In this document: in pieces, positions 1-5,678 of the stretch
Position numbering within the stretch: the stretch's first letter is position 1
Layout of the letters: each line of letters opens with the position of its first letter
Assembly: GCA_029883965.1 (NCBI GenBank)
Contig: JAOUIN010000151.1
Span: 1-5,776 of the forward strand
DNA from: Betaproteobacteria bacterium
GTDB taxonomy: Bacteria; Pseudomonadota; Gammaproteobacteria; Burkholderiales; SG8-41
Length of the DNA: 5,776 nucleotides
Direction: 5' to 3'
Translations under genes and position numbers: made by a program
Notes under the pieces: generated by a model
Databases searched by the model: none
Told to the model about the DNA's origin: nothing
What the model saw: only the letters and a program-made list of their open reading frames with translations

Positions 1-1
1 T

Positions 2-661
2 CCGAAAATGGCCTACGATCCGTTCCGTGATTTGGCGCCAATATCACTCACTGCGCTTTATGCCAACCTGGTTACAGTGCACGCATCGGTGCCGGCGCGT
101 AACTGGAAAGAACTCGTTGCATTGTCCAAGCGCACGCAGGGCGGGCTCAGCTACGGCTCCAGTGGTACCGGCAGCACGCAGCACCTGACCGGAGAATGGT
201 TGAAGCGTTATGCCGGCATCAATCTGCTGCATGTGCCATATAAAGGTGCGGCTCCCGCGGTCGTTGACCTCGTGAGCGGTCATATTCCAACGGGCATCCT
301 TGGTGTATCGCCGCTGACGCAGCATCTCAAGTCGGGACGGTTGCGCGGTATCGTCGTGACTACGGCCGAGCGCACCTCGTCGTTGCCGGATATTCCGACG
401 CTGGCCGAAGTGGGCGTCAAGGGATTTGATTCATCGCAGTGGTTCGGCATGCTGGCTCCTGACGGTACGCCGCCGGCCGTCATCGCGAAAATCAATGCCG
501 ACCTGCAGCGCGTGCTGGCTTTGCCTGATGTGAAAGAACGTCTCGCCTCCCAGGGCGGTGATGCCAAGTACAGTACTGCCGATGATTTTGGTGCGCTGAT
601 GAAGAGCGAACACGCGAAATACGCCAAGATCATCGCGCAGGCGAAGATCAAGATCGATTAA
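2..661 (+). CDS. Bug/TctC-family tripartite tricarboxylate transporter substrate-binding protein, 5'-partial
   Basis: This is the C-terminal part of a periplasmic solute-binding protein of the Bug (TctC) family, which captures small carboxylates or related solutes for tripartite tricarboxylate transporters. The frame is open from the first full codon at position 2, so the ATG at 8 is almost certainly internal. The residues there (KMAYDPFRDLAPIS) match the family's mid-protein YDPxxDxAP motif. Family members are usually about 320 residues, so roughly 100 residues, including the signal peptide, lie upstream. Counting from the ATG at 8, recognisable blocks are SYGSSGTGSTQH (48-59), the ligand-loop motif HVPYKGAAPA (75-84), LPDIPTLAEVGVKGF (126-140), WFGMLAPDGTP (145-155) and ALPDVKERLASQG (171-183). 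The C-terminus ends at its expected place, 64 bp before a strong terminator. No TctA/TctB membrane partner is visible, as is common for orphan Bug genes. The ligand cannot be told from sequence. The family call is very secure. Confidence 0.95.
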   Translation, partial: PKMAYDPFRDLAPISLTALYANLVTVHASVPARNWKELVALSKRTQGGLSYGSSGTGSTQHLTGEWLKRYAGINLLHVPYKGAAPAVVDLVSGHIPTGILGVSPLTQHLKSGRLRGIVVTTAERTSSLPDIPTLAEVGVKGFDSSQWFGMLAPDGTPPAVIAKINADLQRVLALPDVKERLASQGGDAKYSTADDFGALMKSEHAKYAKIIAQAKIKID

Positions 662-725
662 TCGACTCATCAATGTGCGAGTGTGGCAAGGCGGGATACT
701 TTCTGCCGGCAGGTGCGTGCCGGAC

Positions 726-760
726 AAAAAACGGCCGGGATAAAACCCGGCCGTTTTTTT
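726..760. terminator. Bidirectional Rho-independent terminator between convergent genes
   Basis: A perfect GC stem, CGGCCGGG (732-739) with CCCGGCCG (746-753), closes a six-base loop ATAAAA (740-745). It is flanked by AAAAAA (726-731) on one side and TTTTTTT (754-760) on the other. Each strand therefore reads a GC stem followed by a U-run, so it can end both the rightward Bug-family transcript (stop at 661) and the leftward nrdJ transcript (stop 18 bp away at 779). A smaller hairpin, CCGGCA-N6-TGCCGG (706-723), lies just to the left. It could add structure to the 3' end of the Bug-family mRNA, but it has no U-run of its own. Confidence 0.93.
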
Positions 761-778
761 GACGATGTCAGAAGAAAC

Positions 779-3661
779 TCAGCCGCAGGCGCCGGTGAAC
801 CCGCACGCCGTGCAGTAATCGCAGCCGTCCTTGCGGATCATGGTCTGGTTGCCGCATTCCGGACAGCGACTGCCTTTCATCAACCGCGGCGTGTCACCGC
901 CGGCGCGCGCTTCGAGTATGCCCATCTGTGTCAGCGGCGCGCCGTATTCGTCGAGTATGCCCAGCATCGTATAACGATGCAGGATCAGCTGTGCCACATA
1001 GGCGACCGTTGACGGAAAGGTGGCCTGTCTGCGGGTGCCCGGCACGAACGCCATGAAATCGCCCAGCGGTTCCGGAAACTCCAGCAGCTTCTGCAGTTTC
1101 ATGCCGACCCACGCCGGATCCATGACGCGCATGTCGAGCGACAGGATTTTGCACAGTCCGTCGAGTGCGCGCGGGTATTCACCGGACAGCCACATCGAGT
1201 AGGGGCGGGTGACGCCGGCATTCTTGCCGTCACCGGGCAGCGTGATTTCCTTAAGGCCCAGCACAAAGTCGTCCCCGGTGCGCGGATTGAGCACGTCGAC
1301 CGTCCACGACATCGTGCCGTCGGTTCCGGTCTTGGGCTCTTTCGGCGAGAACATGGCGTCGAGCACCGGTGTCAGCGACTGGCCGAACAGCGGCGCGCCC
1401 GGCGGCGTGAGGCCGCCCAGTTGGTCAACGCGCCAGCGTACGACCTGCGCAAAGGCCGCAACGACGGAGGGCATGCGTTTCACTTCACCCATCGGCGGAA
1501 ACGGCATGTCGAACGGTTCGTCGCCGCCGGCTTTTGCCAGCGTGTCGAGCTTGAGCTGCAGCCAGCCGGGATCGCTGGCGCGCATGTCCATCGACAGCGT
1601 CTTGGCGACGGCGCCGAGGCCGCGCGGTTGTTCACTGCCGTTGACCCACACTTCGAATGCATGCTTGTGGCTGTTCTCGATATGGCCGACAAACACCGCA
1701 AACGCGCCGTGCGGATGTTCGATCATGTAGGTCCACGCGGGATTGCCGGCGGTCGTGACCGGGCGGCCCGGCCAGCGCAGGCTGGATAGCACCGGCGCAG
1801 GCAGATTCTGAATGCGGATGCGGCGGTTGACGTCATCGCTGCGGAAATCCTGCGGCGCCTTGTCCTTGACGGAGGGTTCGACTGACAGCACCGAACCGAG
1901 CACGCTGTTCGGGCGATAGGTGGCCAGGCCTTTCAGGCCGGATTTCCACGCGCGGAAATACAGATCCTGAAAATCGCTGTAGGGATAATCCTCCGGCACG
2001 TTGACGGTCTTGGAGATGCTGGTATCAACGTAAGGCGCGACCGCGGCAACCATTTCCTCATGCGAACGTGCCGAAATTTCCAGCGCCGTGACGAACCACG
2101 GCGGCAGCTTCGTGGTGTTGCCGCCCTGCGCGCGCCAGCGGCGCCAGGCGTGATCCTCGACTGCGAATTCACGCATCGTGTTGTCGGGCATGCGCTTCTT
2201 GCGGGTGTAGGTCCATGAGAACGGCGGCTCGATGCCGTTGGACGCATTGTCGGCAAAGGCGAGGCTGATGGTGCCGGTGGGTGCGATCGACAGCAGGTGG
2301 CTGTTGCGGATGCCGTGTTTGCGTATGTGTTGCTTGACCTCTTCCGGCAGGCGTGCGGCGAAGCTGCTGCCCGACAGGTAAAGATCGGCATTGAACAGCG
2401 GAAACGCGCCTTTTTCGCGGGCGATTTCGGCCGACGCGCGATAAGCGTGATCGCGCATGGCTGCGGAGATTTTTGCGGCCACCTGGCGCGCTTCCGGCGT
2501 GTCGTAGCGCTGGCGCAGCATGATCAGCGCGTCACCCAGTCCGGTGAAGCCCAGTCCGACACGGCGTTTGGCCGCGGCTTCTTCCTGCTGCTGTTTCAGC
2601 GGCCACGCGGTGACATCGAGCACGTTGTCGAGCATGCGCACGGCGACGGCAACGACGCGTCCGAAATGGTCATAATCGAACGTGGCGTTCTCGGCGAAGG
2701 GCTGCTTGACGAAACGCGTGAGGTCGATCGAGCCCAGGCAGCAGCAGCCGTACGGCGGCAGCGGCTGCTCGGCGCAGGGGTTCGTGGCCTCGATGGTTTC
2801 GCAGTAATTGAGATTGTTGTCCTTGTTCATGCGGTCGATGAACAGCACGCCGGGTTCGGCGTGGTCGTAGGTCGAGCGCATGATCTGTTCCCACAGCTCG
2901 CGTGCCGGCACCTTGCGATAAACCCACAGGCCGTCTTCTCGCTGCCACGCGCCTGCAGCCATCTGTTTCGCATTGGGTTTCGCGCGATGCGCGAGTTCAA
3001 CCTCTGTGTTCTTGTCGACGGCTTCCATGAAGACGTCCGTAACGCCTACCGAAATGTTGAAGTTGGTCAGGTCGCCTTTGTCCTTGGCGTGGATGAAGTC
3101 TTCGACGTCGGGATGGTCGCAGCGCAGTACGGCCATCTGCGCGCCGCGGCGAGAACCCGCGGACTCCACGGTTTCACACGAGCGGTCGAATACCCGCATG
3201 TAAGAGACCGGGCCGCTGGCGTTGGACTGCGTACCCTTGACCTCGGCTCCCTTGGGCCGGATCGAGGAAAAGTCATAACCGACACCGCCGCCGCGGCGCA
3301 TGGTTTCCGCGGCTTCCTGCAATGCGATGTAGATGCCGGGGCGGCCGTCCACGATTTCGGAAATAGAATCGCCCACGGGCTGAACGAAGCAGTTGATCAG
3401 CGTCGCCTGCAGTTGCACGCCCGCGGCGGAATTGATGCGGCCGGCGGGGATGAAGCCGTCTTCCTGCGCCTGCAGGAAACGCCGCTCCCACTGCGCGCGC
3501 TGCTCCTCGGGTTCGGCCTGGGCGAGTGCGCGCGCCACGCGATGGCGCACTTCGGTGATGCTGGTTTCCTTGCCCTTGGCGTATTTCTCGATCAGCGTGT
3601 CGCGGCTGATTTCCTGCTCGCTGAGTGTGACGGCGGGGGCGCCAAGTGCGGATTCATTCAT
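779..3661 (-). CDS. nrdJ: Adenosylcobalamin-dependent (class II) ribonucleoside-diphosphate reductase
   Basis: This 960-residue cytoplasmic enzyme reduces ribonucleotides to deoxyribonucleotides, using adenosylcobalamin to make the thiyl radical, so it needs neither oxygen nor an NrdB-type radical subunit. The catalytic N-C-E triad is NPCAEQ (N294, C296, E298). The redox cysteine pair is inferred as C91 (LINCFV) and C307 (in GCCCLGSIDL) by alignment to the class I motifs. GGGVGYDFSSIRP (124-136) and SGSRRGAQM (169-176) are core and specificity-loop segments. PTGTISLAFADNASNGIEPPF begins at 461, a conserved strand and loop of the ten-stranded barrel. Residues 643-750 and 786-901 form a tandem TSCPD-like repeat. 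The C-terminus carries CPEC (933-936), CDYC (947-950), C953 and C959: a zinc-ribbon-like cluster plus a likely redox-swivel pair. No ATP-cone is recognisable before residue 80. The ATG at 3661 is supported by AGAAAGG just upstream. No partner gene is adjacent, so it looks monocistronic. Confidence 0.97.
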   Translation of the reverse strand: MNESALGAPAVTLSEQEISRDTLIEKYAKGKETSITEVRHRVARALAQAEPEEQRAQWERRFLQAQEDGFIPAGRINSAAGVQLQATLINCFVQPVGDSISEIVDGRPGIYIALQEAAETMRRGGGVGYDFSSIRPKGAEVKGTQSNASGPVSYMRVFDRSCETVESAGSRRGAQMAVLRCDHPDVEDFIHAKDKGDLTNFNISVGVTDVFMEAVDKNTEVELAHRAKPNAKQMAAGAWQREDGLWVYRKVPARELWEQIMRSTYDHAEPGVLFIDRMNKDNNLNYCETIEATNPCAEQPLPPYGCCCLGSIDLTRFVKQPFAENATFDYDHFGRVVAVAVRMLDNVLDVTAWPLKQQQEEAAAKRRVGLGFTGLGDALIMLRQRYDTPEARQVAAKISAAMRDHAYRASAEIAREKGAFPLFNADLYLSGSSFAARLPEEVKQHIRKHGIRNSHLLSIAPTGTISLAFADNASNGIEPPFSWTYTRKKRMPDNTMREFAVEDHAWRRWRAQGGNTTKLPPWFVTALEISARSHEEMVAAVAPYVDTSISKTVNVPEDYPYSDFQDLYFRAWKSGLKGLATYRPNSVLGSVLSVEPSVKDKAPQDFRSDDVNRRIRIQNLPAPVLSSLRWPGRPVTTAGNPAWTYMIEHPHGAFAVFVGHIENSHKHAFEVWVNGSEQPRGLGAVAKTLSMDMRASDPGWLQLKLDTLAKAGGDEPFDMPFPPMGEVKRMPSVVAAFAQVVRWRVDQLGGLTPPGAPLFGQSLTPVLDAMFSPKEPKTGTDGTMSWTVDVLNPRTGDDFVLGLKEITLPGDGKNAGVTRPYSMWLSGEYPRALDGLCKILSLDMRVMDPAWVGMKLQKLLEFPEPLGDFMAFVPGTRRQATFPSTVAYVAQLILHRYTMLGILDEYGAPLTQMGILEARAGGDTPRLMKGSRCPECGNQTMIRKDGCDYCTACGFTGACG

Positions 3662-3667
3662 TGCAGA

Positions 3668-3674
3668 CCTTTCT
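3668..3674 (-). promoter_or_regulatory. Ribosome binding site of nrdJ
   Basis: On the minus strand AGAAAGG lies six bases before the ATG at 3661-3659 (AGAAAGG-TCTGCA-ATG). This is a good Shine-Dalgarno sequence and supports this start codon. Confidence 0.75.
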
Positions 3675-3700
3675 CTGTTCCGGGTGCGTCGAGGGTCGAC

Positions 3701-3728
3701 ATTATATACAAGCTATTGTGGTTGGCAG
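3701..3728 (-). promoter_or_regulatory. Candidate sigma-70 promoter of nrdJ
   Basis: Read leftward, CTGCCA (3728-3723, 4 of 6 matches to TTGACA) is followed after 16 bp by a perfect TATAAT (3706-3701). Transcription would start near 3694, giving a leader of about 33 bases before the nrdJ ATG. That is too short for a cobalamin riboswitch downstream of this start, and no B12-box motif was seen. The two candidate NrdR boxes sit on either side of the -35 hexamer, with the proximal one abutting and overlapping the -10, a position suited to repression. The start site is inferred, not measured. Confidence 0.65.
3706..3721. promoter_or_regulatory. Candidate NrdR box 1 (promoter-proximal)
   Basis: On the plus strand the 16-mer is ATACAAGCTATTGTGG. 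It matches 12 of 16 positions of the NrdR consensus ACACWATATATWGTGT as I remember it, including most of the two outer half-sites (ACAA and TTGTG). It overlaps the spacer and the first base of the nrdJ -10 box. NrdR is the zinc-finger/ATP-cone repressor of ribonucleotide reductase genes. The match alone is moderate; the exact 31-bp spacing to box 2 is what makes it persuasive. Confidence 0.6.
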
Positions 3729-3736
3729 TATGCACG

Positions 3737-3752
3737 ACACTAGGGCTGGTGA
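3737..3752. promoter_or_regulatory. Candidate NrdR box 2 (promoter-distal)
   Basis: The plus-strand 16-mer ACACTAGGGCTGGTGA matches 10 of 16 positions of the NrdR consensus. The outer half-site ACACTA is perfect, while the centre is degenerate. Its centre (3744.5) is 31 bp from that of box 1 (3713.5), leaving a 15-bp gap, which is the arrangement typical of paired NrdR boxes (about three helical turns). It lies just upstream of the candidate nrdJ -35. Confidence 0.55.
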
Positions 3753-3765
3753 AAAGCGGTAGTGC

Positions 3766-3779
3766 TTGATTTTCATCAA
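3766..3779. promoter_or_regulatory. FNR/ANR (CRP-FNR family) binding site
   Basis: TTGATTTTCATCAA is a perfect match to the FNR/ANR/DNR consensus TTGAT-N4-ATCAA, and the dyad extends by one more base pair on each side (C3765, G3780). It lies in the divergent intergenic region. Its centre (3772.5) is about 41-45 bases upstream of the start expected from the rightward TATAAT at 3805-3810, close to the class II activator position of -41.5. It is also about 78 bases upstream of the predicted nrdJ start. Which gene it controls is not settled by sequence. The sequence match is direct; the regulator identity is inference. Confidence 0.75.
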
Positions 3780-3781
3780 GA

Positions 3782-3810
3782 ATTACCGGATTTGAACCTT
3801 TGAATATAAT
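3782..3810 (+). promoter_or_regulatory. Candidate promoter of the dehydratase operon
   Basis: A perfect TATAAT -10 lies at 3805-3810. The -35 at a 17-bp spacing is poor (ATTACC, 3782-3787, 3 of 6 matches), as expected for an activator-dependent promoter, and the FNR-type dyad ends two bases before it. Transcription would start near 3814-3818, leaving a leader of about 130 bases before the ATG at 3948. Confidence 0.55.
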
Positions 3811-3933
3811 GGTTAATGCAAATCACCGGCACGTGCAAGGGCATCAGGATGTCGACCATGGTGCGCCGTTGCGGGCGCGCCGGCAAGGTTGCGCGGCACC
3901 GGCGGGGCGGTTATCTTCGGGCTCCCGTTCACC
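3811..3933 (+). other. GC-rich untranslated leader of the dehydratase transcript
   Basis: This stretch between the candidate promoter and the ribosome binding site holds no gene I can support. It is GC-rich with several short complementary segments, for example GCCGG (3879-3883) with CCGGC (3899-3903), so it may fold. It shows no leader peptide with runs of isoleucine, valine or leucine codons, and no U-run terminator. An in-frame upstream ATG at 3816 would add 44 arginine- and glycine-rich residues to the dehydratase; this is judged non-coding. Confidence 0.45.
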
Positions 3934-3937
3934 GAGG
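3934..3937 (+). promoter_or_regulatory. Ribosome binding site deciding the dehydratase start
   Basis: GAGG lies 10 bases before the ATG at 3948. The spacing is slightly long but usable. Together with the conserved family start (MRRGLTAYGDEGF from residue 8), it favours 3948 over the in-frame ATGs at 3816, 3849 and 3858. Confidence 0.55.
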
Positions 3938-3947
3938 TACATCAGTA

Positions 3948-5678
3948 ATGGCAACGACCAAACGCGGCATGCGCCGTGGTCTGACCGCTTACGGCGATGA
4001 GGGTTTTTCGCTGTTTCTGCGCAAAGCTTTCATCAAGGCCATGGGTTATACCGATGACGCGCTGGACCGGCCGATTATCGGCATCACCAATACCTTCAGC
4101 GGTTTCAACGCCTGTCACCGCAATGTGCCGGAACTGATCGAGGCGGTGAAGCGCGGCGTGATGCTTGCCGGCGGCCTGCCGGTGGAGTTCCCGGTGATTA
4201 CGCTGCATGAATCGTTTGCGCATCCGACCAGCATGTACCTGCGCAACCTGATGGCCGTGGACACCGAGGAGATGATGCGCGGGCAACCGGTTGATGCCGT
4301 AGTGCTGATCGGTGGCTGTGACAAGACGGTGCCGGCGCTGTTAATGGGCGCCGCAAGTGCAGACATCCCCTCGATCATGCTGGTGACAGGGCCGATGATT
4401 ACCGGTGACCACAAGGGCGAGCGTCTGGGCGCCTGCACTGATTGCCGGCGTTTCTGGGGCCGTTATCGTGCCGGCGAAATTTCCGAACAGGAAATCGGCG
4501 AGGTCAACAACAAGCTCGCGCCGTCGGCGGGTACCTGCATGGTGATGGGTACCGCAAGCACGATGGCACTGTGCAGCGAAGCGCTGGGCATGATGCTGCC
4601 CGGCGGATCCTGTGTGCCGGCAGTGATGGCAGACCGCCTGCGCCAGGCCGAGGCCAGCGGCGCGCGTGCGGTAGGCTTGGCGAAAGAACGGCTGACGCCA
4701 TCGAAGATCATGACCGTGGAAGCCTTCGAGAACGCGCTCAGGGTGTTGTTTGCGGTCGGCGGCTCTACTAACGCCATTGTCCATCTGACTGCGATGGCGG
4801 GGCGCCTGGGCATCAAGCTCGATCTCGACGCCTTCGACAAAATGGGACGCGAAACACCGGTGCTGGTCGATCTGAAACCGACCGGACAGGGTTACATGGA
4901 GGATCTCTACAAGGCCGGCGGCCTCGCGGTGATCCTGCGTGAACTCAAACACCAGATGAATCTGAAGGCGCTGACGGTCACCGGAAAAACGCTGGGTGAG
5001 GATCTGGCTGCCGCACCGCCGGCGTGGGACCAGAAAGTGGTTCGTCGTTTCAAGGACCCCGTGTTCGCCGGCGGCAGCATCGCGGTATTGCGCGGCAATC
5101 TCGCTCCCGGCGGTGCGGTGATCAAGCAGGCGTCGATGGATCAGAAACTGGTACGTCATGAGGGGCGTGCCGTGGTGTTCGAATCGTTGCAGGATCTGGC
5201 AGACCGCGTCGATGATCCCAAGTTGGATGTAAACGCCGACGATATTCTGGTACTGAAAAATGCGGGCCCTCGCGGTGCGCCGGGCATGCCGGAAGCCGGT
5301 TATCTGCCGATACCGAAAAAGCTCGCAGCGAAGGGCGTCAAGGACATGGTGCGGATTTCAGATGCGCGCATGAGCGGAACCGCGTTCGGTGCGATCGTGC
5401 TGCACGTGACACCGGAGTCGGCGCTGGGCGGGACGCTGGGGCTGGTGCAGAATGGTGACCGTATCCGCCTCGATGTGCCGGCGCGCAAACTCGATCTGCT
5501 CGTGAGTGATACCGAGCTTGCCGCGCGGCGCAAGCGCTGGAAAGCACCGAAAGCGCGCAAGGATGATGGCCGCGGCTATCGCAAACTGTTCATGGAGCAG
5601 ATTACGCAGGCTGATGAAGGCTGCGACTTTTCCTTTTTGCAACCCGCAATGACGACTCAGGCACCCCGCAAGCGATGA
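3948..5678 (+). CDS. IlvD/Edd-family dehydratase (dihydroxy-acid or sugar-acid dehydratase)
   Basis: This 576-residue cytoplasmic iron-sulfur enzyme removes water from a 2,3-dihydroxy acid to give a 2-keto acid. The family covers branched-chain amino acid synthesis (IlvD) and sugar-acid breakdown (arabonate, xylonate and similar acids). Three cysteines fit the [2Fe-2S] ligands: C56 (FNACHRN), C124 (GGCDKT) and C197 (AGTCMVMGTASTM). K126, next to C124, matches the carbamylated magnesium-site lysine. S476 in DARMSGTAFG (472-481) is the expected catalytic base. GGSTNAIVHL (271-280), MEDLYKAGG (317-325) and GPRGAPGMPE (440-449) are further family blocks. The length is normal and nothing is broken. 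E. coli IlvD lacks the first cysteine and reads RFSGG where this protein has RMSGT, so a three-cysteine sugar-acid-type dehydratase is more likely than a housekeeping IlvD, but the substrate is not proven. It is transcribed divergently from nrdJ, and its stop overlaps the next start. Confidence 0.93.
   Translation: MATTKRGMRRGLTAYGDEGFSLFLRKAFIKAMGYTDDALDRPIIGITNTFSGFNACHRNVPELIEAVKRGVMLAGGLPVEFPVITLHESFAHPTSMYLRNLMAVDTEEMMRGQPVDAVVLIGGCDKTVPALLMGAASADIPSIMLVTGPMITGDHKGERLGACTDCRRFWGRYRAGEISEQEIGEVNNKLAPSAGTCMVMGTASTMALCSEALGMMLPGGSCVPAVMADRLRQAEASGARAVGLAKERLTPSKIMTVEAFENALRVLFAVGGSTNAIVHLTAMAGRLGIKLDLDAFDKMGRETPVLVDLKPTGQGYMEDLYKAGGLAVILRELKHQMNLKALTVTGKTLGEDLAAAPPAWDQKVVRRFKDPVFAGGSIAVLRGNLAPGGAVIKQASMDQKLVRHEGRAVVFESLQDLADRVDDPKLDVNADDILVLKNAGPRGAPGMPEAGYLPIPKKLAAKGVKDMVRISDARMSGTAFGAIVLHVTPESALGGTLGLVQNGDRIRLDVPARKLDLLVSDTELAARRKRWKAPKARKDDGRGYRKLFMEQITQADEGCDFSFLQPAMTTQAPRKR

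Noticed and set aside
8..661. A complete small protein starting at the ATG at position 8
   Set aside because: The frame is open to the window edge, and the residues at this ATG align with the middle of Bug-family proteins, so it is a truncated longer gene.
1209..1730. A 173-codon plus-strand open frame opposite the NrdJ C-terminal region
   Set aside because: It is serine- and proline-rich low-complexity translation opposite the conserved repeat domain, with no ribosome binding site or motif recognised.
2297..3769. A 490-codon open frame on the plus strand, antisense to nrdJ
   Set aside because: It lies opposite highly conserved NrdJ sequence, shows no recognisable motif, and is alanine-, arginine- and valine-rich as expected from GC-rich antisense codon bias. 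It also runs through the nrdJ promoter.
3662..3815. Cobalamin riboswitch upstream of the B12-dependent nrdJ
   Set aside because: No B12-box-like conserved core was seen, and the predicted leader of about 33 bases is far too short for one.
3816..3947. N-terminal extension of the dehydratase from the in-frame ATG at 3816
   Set aside because: The 44 added residues are arginine- and glycine-rich and unlike the family. The ATG at 3816 sits at the predicted transcription start, whereas the ATG at 3948 has GAGG upstream and fits the family start.
3811..3947. Amino-acid-responsive attenuator for the dehydratase
   Set aside because: There are no runs of Ile, Leu or Val codons and no GC stem followed by a U-run in the leader.
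3800..4000. A 66-codon plus-strand small ORF overlapping the dehydratase start
   Set aside because: It begins before the predicted transcription start, overlaps conserved dehydratase codons in another frame, and shows no motif or leader-peptide codon runs.
4341..5159. A 272-codon open frame on the minus strand within the dehydratase
   Set aside because: It is a GC-skew shadow of a well-conserved gene: histidine-, arginine- and glutamine-rich, with no family motif.
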